Origin: Anaerolineae bacterium CG2_30_57_67 | Lineage (GTDB): Bacteria; Chloroflexota; Anaerolineae; Anaerolineales; Villigracilaceae | Reading direction: 5' to 3' | DNA length: 56,439 nt | NCBI GenBank assembly: GCA_001872455.1 | Contig: MNXJ01000053.1 | Location: forward strand, 1-56,439 | In this document: positions 8,963 through 17,282 of the stretch, in pieces | How the letters are laid out: each line of letters begins with the position of its first letter | Position numbering within the stretch: position 1 is the first letter of the stretch | Position numbers and translations under genes: made by a program | Notes under the pieces: model-generated | What the model saw: the letters and a program-made list of their open reading frames with translations, nothing else | What the model was told of the DNA's origin: nothing | The model's database searches: none

Positions 8963-9418
8963 ATGAAACTCCATGATTTATCCCCCAATCCGGGTTCCAA
9001 ACAAAACCGCAAGCGTGTTGGCCGTGGTATTTCTGCCGGACAGGGTAAAACTGCCGGTCGTGGTACCAAAGGCGAAGGCTCGCGCTCTGGTCAGGGCGGG
9101 CATATTTATCGCCAGGGCGGCAACCTGCCTTTCTACCGCCGTCTGCCTTTTATGCGTGGTGAAGGTTTCAGCCCGATCAATACAGTGGAATACAATGAGG
9201 TCAACCTCGACCAAGTTGTTGCTGTGTTCAAGGCTGATGCAGTTATTACGCCCGAAGCGCTGGCTGGCGCCCGCCTTTTGCGCGATTCGCGCAACCCCGT
9301 GGTTCTTTTGGGCCGTGGCGAAGTGACTTTTCCGCTTAATGTGCGCGTTCAGCGCGTCAGCGCTGGTGCTAAAAGCAAAATTGAAGCCGCCGGTGGTTCT
9401 GTAGAGATCCTGGCTTAA
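8963..9418 (+). CDS. rplO: 50S ribosomal protein L15
   Basis: 151 residues from ATG 8963; a longer in-frame start at 8879 would be buried in rpmD. The protein opens MKLHDLSPNPGSKQNRKRVG and continues with a glycine- and arginine-rich region (RGISAGQGKTAGRGTKGEGS) that threads through 23S rRNA. It precedes secY by 12 bp, the canonical end of the spc operon. Confidence 0.96.
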   Translation: MKLHDLSPNPGSKQNRKRVGRGISAGQGKTAGRGTKGEGSRSGQGGHIYRQGGNLPFYRRLPFMRGEGFSPINTVEYNEVNLDQVVAVFKADAVITPEALAGARLLRDSRNPVVLLGRGEVTFPLNVRVQRVSAGAKSKIEAAGGSVEILA

Positions 9419-9430
9419 GGAGATTGGCAG

Positions 9431-10819
9431 ATGAAAAACACCTGGACGGCTTGGCGCTATCTGTGGAAATCGGACGACATTCGTCGCATGTTGCTGGTTA
9501 GTTTGGGACTGCTTGCCATTTACCGTTTGGCGGCCAACCTGCCCGTTCCGGGTGTGGATGTGGTCGTGTTGGCGCAAATGCGGGCCTTTATCGCGCAACA
9601 GGGCAACTTTGTTCAATTTCTCAACCTGCTTTCGGGTGGTACGATCACCAATTTTTCCATCCTCTCGATGGGCGTTTACCCCTATATCACAGCCCAAATC
9701 ATCCTGCAGCTGATGGTGCCGATTATTCCTTCCCTGCAAAAGCGCATGGAAGAGAACCCCACCGAAGGCCGCAAGTGGATGGAGAAGTGGACGTATTACC
9801 TGTCTGTCCCAATGGCCGCACTCTCGGCCATTGGGCAAATCAACATCTTCAACCAAATCACCTTGAGTCAGCCGAACATTGGCAAAAAAGTGATTGAGTT
9901 TAGTTTTGTTGGCTCTCCAGAAACAATCCTGGCTTCTGCTACGGTGCTAATTAGTATGATTGCCGGAACGATGTTTGCCATCTGGATCGGCGAACTCATT
10001 TCTGAATATGGCATCCGCGGGCAGGGGCTTTCGCTGGTCATCTTTGCGGGTATCGTGGCGCAAATGCCTTCCAACATCATCAGCATTTTTCAAGATCAGG
10101 CTACTTGGCCGATCATGCTTACCTTGATGATTGTGGTTATTTTGGCTACCATCCTGGCGATTGTTTACATCCAGCAAGGTCGCCGTAACGTTCCGGTGAT
10201 GTACCCTGGACGGCGGGTCGGTAATCGCATGTCGATGCCGGTCAAGGCGTCTATGCCGCTGATGGTTAACTTGGCAGGTATGATTCCGCTCATCTTCGCC
10301 AGCGCCATCCTGCAATTTCCTGCCATTCTATCGGCTTGGTTTTTGACATCCACTAATCTGACTGTTTCACGTCTGGCTCAACAAACTCAAAGCCTGTTCA
10401 GCGCGAATTCAGCTACCTACTGGATTTTATATTTCGTGATGGTGGTCGCCTTCACCTTCTTCTACACTGATGTGCTTTTTGCCCAACAGAATTATGGCGA
10501 CAATCTCAAGCGGGCGGGTGCGCAAATCCCGGGTGTGGAACGCGGCAAACGGACGCAAGATTATCTCAGCCGTGTTCAGCGTCGCATCACACTTCCGGGG
10601 GCGCTTTTCCTCGGCCTGATTGCCATCCTGCCTTTCATTATCAGTCAGGGCCTGCAGCTTTTTGGCATCGGATCCCTAAGCTCCAGCTCTGGGTCAGGTC
10701 TGTTTCTGGCGAGTTCATCTGGTCTGCTGATTGTGGTGGGCGTTGTTCGCGACACGTTTTCTGTCATTGATGCAGAATTGAAATTGCACGGTTATCAAGA
10801 TTCCATCCTGGTTCGCTAA
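9431..10819 (+). CDS. secY: Protein translocase subunit SecY
   Basis: 462 residues with ten predicted membrane helices. SecY is the pore of the Sec translocon in the cytoplasmic membrane. Diagnostic segments are RLAANLPVPGVD in the first helix and plug region, GVYPYITAQIILQLMVPIIP, and the cytoplasmic loops GRRNVPVMYPGRRVGNRMSM and RAGAQIPGVERGKRTQDYL. It begins after AAGGAGATTGGCAG. Downstream, 36 bases that can fold (10824-10859) separate it from adk. Confidence 0.97.
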   Translation: MKNTWTAWRYLWKSDDIRRMLLVSLGLLAIYRLAANLPVPGVDVVVLAQMRAFIAQQGNFVQFLNLLSGGTITNFSILSMGVYPYITAQIILQLMVPIIPSLQKRMEENPTEGRKWMEKWTYYLSVPMAALSAIGQINIFNQITLSQPNIGKKVIEFSFVGSPETILASATVLISMIAGTMFAIWIGELISEYGIRGQGLSLVIFAGIVAQMPSNIISIFQDQATWPIMLTLMIVVILATILAIVYIQQGRRNVPVMYPGRRVGNRMSMPVKASMPLMVNLAGMIPLIFASAILQFPAILSAWFLTSTNLTVSRLAQQTQSLFSANSATYWILYFVMVVAFTFFYTDVLFAQQNYGDNLKRAGAQIPGVERGKRTQDYLSRVQRRITLPGALFLGLIAILPFIISQGLQLFGIGSLSSSSGSGLFLASSSGLLIVVGVVRDTFSVIDAELKLHGYQDSILVR

Positions 10820-10823
10820 TCAT

Positions 10824-10859
10824 GGTCGGGGCGCCGGCAATCAACTGGCTGCTCCGACC
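10824..10859 (+). promoter_or_regulatory. Inverted repeat between secY and adk
   Basis: GGTCGG (10824-10829) pairs with CCGACC (10854-10859) and encloses a GC-rich loop that can pair further. A run of five A and no T-run follows, so termination is doubtful. It could be a processing or attenuation structure between the translocon gene and adk. Confidence 0.3.
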
Positions 10860-10893
10860 AAAAAGACCCCAAGAAAGGGAAGGAATACCGCTC

Positions 10894-11544
10894 ATGCCCA
10901 CCTACATCGTTCTGTTGGGTCCCCCCGGAGCGGGAAAAGGGACACAGGCGAAGGTCTTGGCCCAAAAATTTGGCCTGCCTCATATTTCTTCGGGAGATAT
11001 CTTCCGAGAAAACTTGAAAAATGGTACAGAATTGGGCAAGCTGGCACAAACTTTTATGAGTAAAGGCGAACTTGTGCCAGATGACGTGACAATTGCAATG
11101 ATTCGGGAGCGTTTTGAACGCCCCGACTGTGAAAATGGTGCGATTCTAGATGGTTTTCCTCGTACCCCAACGCAGGCAGACGCTCTAGAAAATGCGCTTG
11201 CAGATTTTGGTGGGCGTGTGAATTTGGTTCCCTACATCACCGCCCCGGAAGAAGTTCTCATTGAACGTCTTGCCGGACGCTGGACGTGCCGCGCAATTGG
11301 GCATATCTTTCACGAGAAATTTAACCCGCCCCAACAGCCTGGCCGTTGCGACCTGGATGGTTCTGAACTATACCAGCGTGACGATGATAAGGCCGAAACT
11401 GTTAAACATCGCATCCAGGTCTACCTCGACCAGACGTCCCCGCTGATCGAGTATTATCGTAGCCGAGGTACTCTGGTGGAAATCAATGGTTTTCAACCCA
11501 TTGAGCAAGTCAGCGGCCAGTTGATGACCGCCCTGAAAAGATAA
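10894..11544 (+). CDS. adk: Adenylate kinase
   Basis: 216 residues from ATG 10894, preceded by AAGGGAAGGAATACCGCTC. It interconverts ATP and AMP with two ADP. The P-loop GPPGAGKGTQ is at residues 9-18 and DGFPRTPTQAD at 86-96. The long LID form is present (about 128-164). In zinc-type LIDs the ligands are Cys, Cys, Cys, Cys/Asp; here Cys132, Cys152 and Asp155 are present but the second position is Ile135. So the LID keeps three of four ligand residues and may not bind zinc well. Typical secY-adk-map order. Confidence 0.95.
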   Translation: MPTYIVLLGPPGAGKGTQAKVLAQKFGLPHISSGDIFRENLKNGTELGKLAQTFMSKGELVPDDVTIAMIRERFERPDCENGAILDGFPRTPTQADALENALADFGGRVNLVPYITAPEEVLIERLAGRWTCRAIGHIFHEKFNPPQQPGRCDLDGSELYQRDDDKAETVKHRIQVYLDQTSPLIEYYRSRGTLVEINGFQPIEQVSGQLMTALKR

Positions 11545-11562
11545 GTAACAGGTAAATAAACC

Positions 11563-12333
11563 ATGTCATGGGATCGCCAAATCATTCTGAAGAATCCGGC
11601 AGAAATCGCCATCATGCGTGAAGCAGGGCGTGTCAATGCCAGTGTACATGCGGCGATTCGTGAACTTTTGCAGCCCGGTGTTTCCACTGCTGACCTCGAC
11701 GCGGCTGCCGAGGAAGTCCTCAGGAAACACGGGGCAGTATCGCCCTTCAAAGGGTACGGGTATCCGCCTTTCCCGAATTCCATCACCGTTAGCATCAATG
11801 AAGAGTTGGTGCACGGCATCCCCAGCGCCAAACGCAAGTTACAAGAAGGCGACTTGGTTTCGGTGGATTGTGGAACCTTGTTGGAAGGCTATGTGGGTGA
11901 CTCAGCTTTTAGCGCTGGGGTGGGAAAAATTTCTGCTCGTGCGCAAAAACTGCTTGATGTGACTGAACAGGCGCTTCAACAGGGAATTGCCAAGATGCAC
12001 TCAGGCAACCACACAGGAGATGTTTCCGCGGCGATACAGCAATATGTTGAAAGTCATGGCTTCTTTGTAACGCGCGAATACACCGGCCATGGCGTTGGTC
12101 GAAATATGCACGAAGGTCCTCAGGTGCCGAATTATGGCAAACCTGGTACCGGAGTACTCTTACGCCCTGGCATGGTAATCGCGCTCGAACCTATGGTGTT
12201 GGTCGGAACTTCGCGCACCAAAGTCCTGGCAGACAAGTGGACGGTTGTCTCTGCCGATGGATCGCTGACGGCACATTTTGAACATAGTGTTGCCGTAACC
12301 GAAGGAGAACCCATTCTCCTGACTGTCCTGTGA
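11563..12333 (+). CDS. map: Methionine aminopeptidase, type I
   Basis: 256 residues. It removes the initiator methionine from nascent proteins. The five dinuclear metal ligands can be assigned: Asp in VSVDCGT, Asp in GDSAFSAG, His in TGHGVGRNMHEGP, Glu in ALEPM and Glu in FEHSVAVTE. There is no N-terminal SH3 or zinc-finger extension. It starts 18 bp after adk. The gene that often follows, infA, is absent here and found instead after rpsU at 27.4 kb. Confidence 0.96.
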   Translation: MSWDRQIILKNPAEIAIMREAGRVNASVHAAIRELLQPGVSTADLDAAAEEVLRKHGAVSPFKGYGYPPFPNSITVSINEELVHGIPSAKRKLQEGDLVSVDCGTLLEGYVGDSAFSAGVGKISARAQKLLDVTEQALQQGIAKMHSGNHTGDVSAAIQQYVESHGFFVTREYTGHGVGRNMHEGPQVPNYGKPGTGVLLRPGMVIALEPMVLVGTSRTKVLADKWTVVSADGSLTAHFEHSVAVTEGEPILLTVL

Positions 12334-12382
12334 TCTGGTAGAAAATTCAACTTTCCTTCTGGACGAAAAAGCCAGAGACTAG

Positions 12383-12420
12383 TATAATCAAGCGTTTGAT
12401 TGCACTGACACTCTGTGTCA
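12383..12420 (+). promoter_or_regulatory. Candidate promoter and palindrome before rpmJ
   Basis: A consensus -10 hexamer TATAAT lies at 12383-12388, with no good -35 at the right spacing. Eighteen bases later is a perfect inverted repeat TGACAC-TCT-GTGTCA (12406-12420), placed in the leader just before the ribosome-binding site (AAGGAG, 12426-12431). It may be an internal promoter for rpmJ-rpsM-rpsK-rpsD with an operator-like site. Confidence 0.5.
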
Positions 12421-12441
12421 TTTCTAAGGAGAACGGCACTT

Positions 12442-12555
12442 ATGAAAGTATCACCATCCATCCGTAAACGTTGCGCTAAATGCAAAGTCGTTAAACGCAG
12501 CGGCAGATTGTTTATCATCTGCGAAAATCCCAAACACAAGCAGCGGCAAGGGTAG
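12442..12555 (+). CDS. rpmJ: 50S ribosomal protein L36
   Basis: 37 residues, a normal length. It reads [20 protein letters not shown] and ends with [12 protein letters not shown]. The zinc ligands Cys11, Cys14, Cys27 and His32 of the zinc-binding L36 form are all present. The start follows AAGGAGAACGGCACTT. It is 6 bp upstream of rpsM, the usual alpha-operon head. Confidence 0.97.
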   Translation: MKVSPSIRKRCAKCKVVKRSGRLFIICENPKHKQRQG

Positions 12556-12561
12556 AATACC

Positions 12562-12945
12562 ATGGCGAGAATTGAAGGTATTGACCTGCCCCGCAACAAA
12601 CGCGTAGAAATTGGTTTGACCTATCTCTATGGCGTTGGTCTTACGCGCTCTCATCAGATTTTGGCCGAAACCAAGGTAAGCCCGGATATTCGTGTCAAAG
12701 ACCTGAGTGAGGCTGATGTTGCTGCTTTGCGCGAATACATCTCCAAGCACTATATGGTGGAAGGTGATTTGCGCCGTGAAGAGCAACTCAACATTAAGCG
12801 CTTGATTGAAATTGGGTGCTATCGCGGCATGCGTCATCGCCGCAATCTCCCTGTGCACGGACAGCGCACTCGCACCAATGCGCGCACCCGCAAAGGCCCC
12901 AAGAAGACGGTGGCTGGTCGTGGGCGTCGTCGTGGTGGTAAGTAG
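12562..12945 (+). CDS. rpsM: 30S ribosomal protein S13
   Basis: 127 residues. S13 lies in the small-subunit head and forms bridges with L5. It starts [20 protein letters not shown] and has the conserved C-terminal tail [20 protein letters not shown] followed by GPKKTV and a basic tail. Canonical position between rpmJ and rpsK. Confidence 0.97.
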   Translation: MARIEGIDLPRNKRVEIGLTYLYGVGLTRSHQILAETKVSPDIRVKDLSEADVAALREYISKHYMVEGDLRREEQLNIKRLIEIGCYRGMRHRRNLPVHGQRTRTNARTRKGPKKTVAGRGRRRGGK

Positions 12946-12975
12946 TAACCGATTCGCAAGAGGAAATAAAGACTT

Positions 12976-13380
12976 ATGGCACAAAGTGTACGTCAGGCGC
13001 GCCGTCAAAGCGGCGCCAAAAAAGCCAAGCGCACGTTATCTACCGGGCAAGTGCATGTTTTTGCCTCGTTCAATAACACCATTGTGACGGTGACTGATAC
13101 GACTGGCAATACTGTCGCCTGGGGTTCGGCTGGTTCAGCTGGCTTCAAAGGTTCGCGTAAAAGCACGCCTTTTGCTGCTCGTCTAGCCGCTGAACAGGCT
13201 ATCAAGGCCGCCCAGCAGATGGGATTGCAGGAAGCCGAATTGATTGTTACGGGACCCGGTCCTGGTCGCGAGTCGGCCATCCGTGCCGTGCAATCTATGG
13301 GCGTCCGTGTCCGTACGATTTCGGATATTACCCCGGTGCCGCACAACGGTTGCCGTCCTCCGAAGAAACGCCGCGTGTAA
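12976..13380 (+). CDS. rpsK: 30S ribosomal protein S11
   Basis: 134 residues. S11 forms part of the platform of the small subunit. It has the segment [20 protein letters not shown] and the C-terminal [18 protein letters not shown], both diagnostic. The start follows AAGAGGAAATAAAGACTT. It precedes rpsD by 24 bp. Confidence 0.97.
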   Translation: MAQSVRQARRQSGAKKAKRTLSTGQVHVFASFNNTIVTVTDTTGNTVAWGSAGSAGFKGSRKSTPFAARLAAEQAIKAAQQMGLQEAELIVTGPGPGRESAIRAVQSMGVRVRTISDITPVPHNGCRPPKKRRV

Positions 13381-13404
13381 TTTGTTATTGGAGAGGTAAG
13401 ACAA

Positions 13405-14052
13405 ATGGCAAAGTATATTGGTCCGGTGTGCAGACTCTGCCGGCGCGAAGGTGAAAAATTATTTCTAAAGGGCGAGCGTTGCTTTAGCCCCAAGTGCGCT
13501 TTTGAACAGCGCAGTTTTCCCCCTGGTCAGCACGGCAAAAACCCTGGCCGCGGTCGTCGTGGCACTGGTCGTGAATCCGACTACGCGCGCCAGCTGCGCG
13601 CCAAACAACGCGCCCGCCGCGTCTATGGTGTCTTTGAACGTCAATTTCGCCGCTATTACGGCATTGCCCTCAAGCACCATGGTCTGACTGGCTTGAATCT
13701 GTTGCAAATTCTCGAAACCCGTCTGGACAATGTCGTTTATCGTCTGGGTTTTGCTACCAGCCGCGCTCAAGCTCGTCTGCTGGTCAGTCACGGTCACTTC
13801 ATCGTCAATGGTCGTCGTCTTAATGTTGCTTCTACCACCCTTGAAGCAGGCGACATCTTGCAGGTGCGTGATGGCTCACGCGATACGACTTATTTCAAAG
13901 AACTAGGCACTTTGGCCGAAACCCGCAATTTTCCGGCTTGGTTGGCGCGTGATTTGAAAAACATGACCGGCACCGTGCAGCGCCTGCCCGAACGCGCTGA
14001 AATTGACGGCAACCTGAACGAACAGCTTATCGTTGAGTATTACTCGCGCTAG
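13405..14052 (+). CDS. rpsD: 30S ribosomal protein S4, zinc form
   Basis: 215 residues. S4 starts small-subunit assembly on 16S rRNA and influences fidelity. The N-terminus has Cys9, Cys12, Cys26 and Cys31 ([20 protein letters not shown] region), so this is the zinc-binding form. The S4 RNA-binding domain is [20 protein letters not shown] with [10 protein letters not shown]. It is followed by a 70-bp spacer with weak hairpins before rpoA. Confidence 0.97.
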   Translation: MAKYIGPVCRLCRREGEKLFLKGERCFSPKCAFEQRSFPPGQHGKNPGRGRRGTGRESDYARQLRAKQRARRVYGVFERQFRRYYGIALKHHGLTGLNLLQILETRLDNVVYRLGFATSRAQARLLVSHGHFIVNGRRLNVASTTLEAGDILQVRDGSRDTTYFKELGTLAETRNFPAWLARDLKNMTGTVQRLPERAEIDGNLNEQLIVEYYSR

Positions 14053-14062
14053 TGTGCTTCGG

Positions 14063-14100
14063 CAGTCCTTGCGACTGTGAACGGTTTTTTTGCCGTTTTT
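14063..14100 (+). terminator. Weak attenuator-like hairpins between rpsD and rpoA
   Basis: Two short stems follow rpsD: CAGTC (14063-14067) with GACTG (14073-14077), then AACGG (14080-14084) with CCGTT (14093-14097) around a T-rich loop and ending in TTTTT. This could reduce read-through into rpoA and so set polymerase versus ribosomal protein levels. The stems are short and the call is tentative. Confidence 0.3.
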
Positions 14101-14122
14101 CTCAACAAGGGAGAGGTGAACT

Positions 14123-15091
14123 GTGACCGGTTTATTGAATATGGTCATGCCGAAGATCGAGCGTGAAGCGGAAGCTCGAAATTACGGGAAATTTATTATC
14201 AGTCCGCTCGAACGCGGCTTTGGCAACACTGTAGGCAACGTTTTGCGCCGTGTTCTGCTTTCCTCGCTGGAAGGCGCTGCTGTGACGTCTGTACGCATCA
14301 CGGATGTCTTGCATGAATTCAGCGATATCCCGGGTGTGCGCGAAGATGTTATTCAGGTCATGCTTCAGGTCAAGCAATTGCGTTTGAAGCTAATTGGCGC
14401 TGAATCATCCCGAATGCACTTGGAAGTGCGTGGCGAAGGTATGGTGACTGCAGCGGATATCATTACCTCGTCCGAAGTGGAAATCATCAACCCAGACCTT
14501 TACCTCTTTACGGTGGATAACCCCAAAACCAAACTGGATTTGGAATTTACCGTGGAGCGGGGGCGCGGCTACTCTCCGTCAAATGACCGCTCTGGGCATT
14601 TGCCGATTGGGGAACTGCCGGTAGATGCCATTTTTAGCCCCATCAAGCGTGTCAACTGGGATGTTTCCAATGCCCGCGTCGGGCAGAGCACTAACTATGA
14701 CCGTCTGACGCTTGAGATTTGGACGGATGGCACTGTGGCTCCCGAAAAAGCGCTGTCAGCAGCCGCCAAGGTGATGATTGAGCATCTGCGTTATGTGGCA
14801 GGTATCAGCGAGGAAACGCTGACCATTACCATCGAAAAAGAAAGCACTGGCACCCGTCTTAGTAGTGAGATGGCAGAGACTCCGGTCGAGGCTCTTGATC
14901 TTTCAGTTCGGGTGTTCAATTCACTCAAGCGCACCGGTATTACCACGGTGGGCGATGTCCTGGACTTGCTTGAAAAAGGCGAGCAGGCGGTGATGTCCAT
15001 TCGCAATTTCGGTGAGAAAAGCTTGGACGAATTGCGACAAAAAATGCGCGAAAAAGGCTTTTTGCGCGACCAAACAATCGATTCGGAGTAA
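14123..15091 (+). CDS. rpoA: DNA-directed RNA polymerase subunit alpha
   Basis: 322 residues from GTG 14123, which follows GGGAGAGGTGAACT; in-frame ATGs at 14141 and 14147 are alternatives. The N-terminal domain (residues 1 to about 230) dimerises and carries SPLERGFGNTVGNVLRRVLL. The C-terminal domain (about 255-322) has the helix-hairpin-helix SVRVFNSLKRTGITTVGDVL and FGEKSLDELRQKM that binds UP elements and activators. Followed by rplQ after 6 bp. Confidence 0.96.
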   Translation: MTGLLNMVMPKIEREAEARNYGKFIISPLERGFGNTVGNVLRRVLLSSLEGAAVTSVRITDVLHEFSDIPGVREDVIQVMLQVKQLRLKLIGAESSRMHLEVRGEGMVTAADIITSSEVEIINPDLYLFTVDNPKTKLDLEFTVERGRGYSPSNDRSGHLPIGELPVDAIFSPIKRVNWDVSNARVGQSTNYDRLTLEIWTDGTVAPEKALSAAAKVMIEHLRYVAGISEETLTITIEKESTGTRLSSEMAETPVEALDLSVRVFNSLKRTGITTVGDVLDLLEKGEQAVMSIRNFGEKSLDELRQKMREKGFLRDQTIDSE

Positions 15092-15097
15092 GTTGAA

Positions 15098-15478
15098 ATG
15101 CGACATCAAATAGCAGGTTACCGACTGGGGCGTAGCAAGGGCGCACGTATCGCCCTGCGCCGTAATTTGATCAAACAGCTCTTTACCCATGAGCGGATCA
15201 CCACCACTCGTACCAAGGCAGATGCCATTCGCGGCGATGCGGAACGCATGATTACCATCGCCCGCAATTCTGCCAAGGCCGAAGCCCCTATCAAGATGAA
15301 TGCAATTCGCTTGGTAGAATCCAAACTCGGCGGCGGGAAAGAAATCATCAAAAAACTCTTTGATGAAATTGCCCCTCGTTTTGCGGAACGCCCCGGTGGC
15401 TATATCCGCATGTTCAAACTTGGCCCTCGCCAGGGCGACGCCGCCGAAATGGTCAGGCTCGAACTGGTTGAAGAGTAA
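15098..15478 (+). CDS. rplQ: 50S ribosomal protein L17
   Basis: 126 residues. L17 lies at the tunnel exit. It begins MRHQIAGYRLGRSKGARIAL and has the conserved NLIKQLFTHERITTTRTKAD. The C-terminal GPRQGDAAEMVRLEL is also typical. Ten bases after its stop codon a 7-base tandem repeat begins (15488-15515). Confidence 0.96.
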   Translation: MRHQIAGYRLGRSKGARIALRRNLIKQLFTHERITTTRTKADAIRGDAERMITIARNSAKAEAPIKMNAIRLVESKLGGGKEIIKKLFDEIAPRFAERPGGYIRMFKLGPRQGDAAEMVRLELVEE

Positions 15479-15487
15479 AATGAGTGT

Positions 15488-15515
15488 AGAACGCAGAATG
15501 TAGAATGCAGAATGA
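15488..15515 (+). repeat. Heptamer short tandem repeat (4 units) after rplQ
   Basis: Four consecutive 7-base units of the form AGAAYGN (AGAACGC, AGAATGT, AGAATGC, AGAATGA) fill part of the 83-bp gap between rplQ and truA. It resembles the short tandemly repeated repetitive sequences described in cyanobacteria in period and placement. Similar 7- or 8-base repeats occur at three more operon-internal gaps in this window. Confidence 0.8.
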
Positions 15516-15561
15516 TGAAAACCAGTAGCATTCATCGTTTTGACTTCATCAGCCTGCTTTC

Positions 15562-16317
15562 ATGATGGCACGTTACCAAATCATTTTTGCTTACGACGGC
15601 ACCGAACTCCTCGGCAGCCAGCGACAAACGCAAGGTCCCACGGCGCAAAGCAGGCTTGAAGAGGCCCTGCATCGTCTGGGGTGGTCGGGAGAATCAATTC
15701 TCCTGGCTGGTCGCACTGATAGCGGTGTTCATGCCGCTGGGCAGGTAGCCGCATGTGACATCGAATGGAGACATGCCCCTGAAGACCTGCTTCGTGCGCT
15801 CAACAGCCTTCTGCCGTCTGATGTGGCCGTCGGTCTGGTGGAGCAGGTCCGCCCGGACTTTCATCCGCGCTTTGATGCCCGCTCGCGTTGCTACCAGTAC
15901 CGTCTTTTCTGCCAGCCTGTGCGCGACCCTTTGCGCGAGCGCTTTGCCTGGCGGGTCTGGCCTGTAGTGACCGCGGAACTCCTTACCGATGCCGCCCGTC
16001 TGCTGGTTGGCGCGCACGATTTTGCGGCTTTCGGTACCCCGCCCCGGCCCGGAGGCAGCACTGATCGCACTGTTTTGCAAGCGGAGTGGTGTCAAACAGC
16101 TGAAAATTCTTGGCTGTTTCAGGTACGAGCAAATGCTTTCCTGTACCGGATGGTACGCCGAATGGTCTTTGCTCAGGTAGCCGTCGCGCAAAATAAATTT
16201 TCACTGGAGCATTTCGCCAGGGCGCTAATTCCTGACGGAACCCTGCTCCCCGCTGGTCTGGCCCCGGCGCACGGGCTGATGCTCGTTGAAGTGGAATATC
16301 CTGATGATTTGGCCTGA
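15562..16317 (+). CDS. truA: tRNA pseudouridine(38-40) synthase TruA
   Basis: 251 residues. It makes pseudouridine at positions 38-40 of the tRNA anticodon arm. The catalytic aspartate is in AGRTDSGVHAAGQVA, and the KxxxxQYxY-like region appears as RSRCYQYRLFC. The C-terminal FLYRMVRRMVFAQVAV is diagnostic. ATG 15565 is an equally possible start; neither has a clear Shine-Dalgarno site. Position between rplQ and rplM is common in bacteria. Confidence 0.95.
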   Translation: MMARYQIIFAYDGTELLGSQRQTQGPTAQSRLEEALHRLGWSGESILLAGRTDSGVHAAGQVAACDIEWRHAPEDLLRALNSLLPSDVAVGLVEQVRPDFHPRFDARSRCYQYRLFCQPVRDPLRERFAWRVWPVVTAELLTDAARLLVGAHDFAAFGTPPRPGGSTDRTVLQAEWCQTAENSWLFQVRANAFLYRMVRRMVFAQVAVAQNKFSLEHFARALIPDGTLLPAGLAPAHGLMLVEVEYPDDLA

Positions 16318-16352
16318 AAATCGCAATTATGTCTGTAAGTGGAGAGACGACC

Positions 16353-16778
16353 GTGTACAAATCGTATTATCCTAAAGCCGCTGAAATCAACCCGCAATGG
16401 GTCGTGATTGACGCCGCTGGTCTGACGCTGGGACGCATTACCAGCCAGATTGCCGCGCTTCTGCTCGGCAAAAACAAGCCCACCTTCACCCCCGGCGTCG
16501 CCATGGGCGACTACGTGGTCGTGATTAACGCCGCGCATATCACTGTGACCGGCGACCGCATGAATGACAAAGTCTATAACCATCACTCCGGCTATCCCGG
16601 TGGGTTGAAGACCGTCTCTCTGCGCGATCAGCTTAAGAATCGTCCGGATCGGGTGATTCGCGCCGCTGTGTGGGGCATGCTCCCGCACAACATCATGGGC
16701 CGCCACATCATTAAGCGGTTGAAGATTTACGGTGGCGCTGAACACCCTCATAGCGCTCAAGTGAACGCGAAAGCATAA
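16353..16778 (+). CDS. rplM: 50S ribosomal protein L13
   Basis: 141 residues from GTG 16353. This start has GTGGAGAGACGACC in front of it and gives the usual L13 length (YKSYYPKAAEINPQWVVIDA), whereas the in-frame ATG 16329 has no ribosome-binding site. L13 is an early 50S assembly protein. The segment DRPDRVIRAAVWGML-like (RPDRVIRAAVWGMLPHNIMG) is diagnostic. It pairs with rpsI, 15 bp downstream. Confidence 0.94.
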   Translation: MYKSYYPKAAEINPQWVVIDAAGLTLGRITSQIAALLLGKNKPTFTPGVAMGDYVVVINAAHITVTGDRMNDKVYNHHSGYPGGLKTVSLRDQLKNRPDRVIRAAVWGMLPHNIMGRHIIKRLKIYGGAEHPHSAQVNAKA

Positions 16779-16793
16779 AGGAGCAAAGAACTT

Positions 16794-17186
16794 ATGGCTC
16801 AATATTTTGAAGGCATTGGCCGCCGCAAGGAAAGCACCGCCCGCGTGCGTGTGATGAGTGGCACTGGTAAGTTTGTTGTTAACAACAAAGAGGCCGCCGC
16901 ATACTTTACTCGCGAAGGCGATATGCGCGACATTCTGCGTTCGTTCGAAGCCATCGGCGAAGCGCGCGAAACCTACGATGTGACTGTTGTTGCCACGGGC
17001 GGCGGCGTCACTGGTCAGACCGATTCGGTCAAAATGGGTCTCGCCCGCGCTCTGGTGAAGATGAACGCCGAATGGAACTCGGCCATGCGCAAGGCTGGCT
17101 TGTTAACCCGCGATGCTCGCATCAAGGAACGCAAGAAGCCCGGTCTCAAGCGCGCCCGCAAGGCTCCTACCTACACCAAGCGTTAA
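16794..17186 (+). CDS. rpsI: 30S ribosomal protein S9
   Basis: 130 residues. The C-terminal tail of S9 reaches the P-site tRNA; it ends KKPGLKRARKAPTYTKR with the conserved final Lys-Arg. The N-terminus QYFEGIGRRKESTARVRVM is diagnostic. Start preceded by AAAGGAGCAAAGAACTT. It is the last gene of the ribosomal cluster and is followed by a terminator. Confidence 0.97.
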   Translation: MAQYFEGIGRRKESTARVRVMSGTGKFVVNNKEAAAYFTREGDMRDILRSFEAIGEARETYDVTVVATGGGVTGQTDSVKMGLARALVKMNAEWNSAMRKAGLLTRDARIKERKKPGLKRARKAPTYTKR

Positions 17187-17217
17187 GCCTGCTTCGGCCA
17201 ATTTTCCCCCGCATAGA

Positions 17218-17259
17218 ACGCGGAGGACGCGGAGGAAACTCTGCGCCCCCGCGTTTTTT
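17218..17259 (+). terminator. Terminator after rpsI, embedded in an ACGCGGAGG repeat
   Basis: ACGCGG (17227-17232) pairs with CCGCGT (17249-17254), followed by a run of six T (17254-17259). The left arm is part of two tandem ACGCGGAGG units (17219-17235). The whole resembles a degenerate dispersed palindrome common in environmental bacterial genomes, of the pattern ACRSRGAGG repeated then its complement. It would end the ribosomal transcript before mazG. Confidence 0.6.
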
Positions 17260-17282
17260 GCGTTATCAAAAAGAGATTTCTC

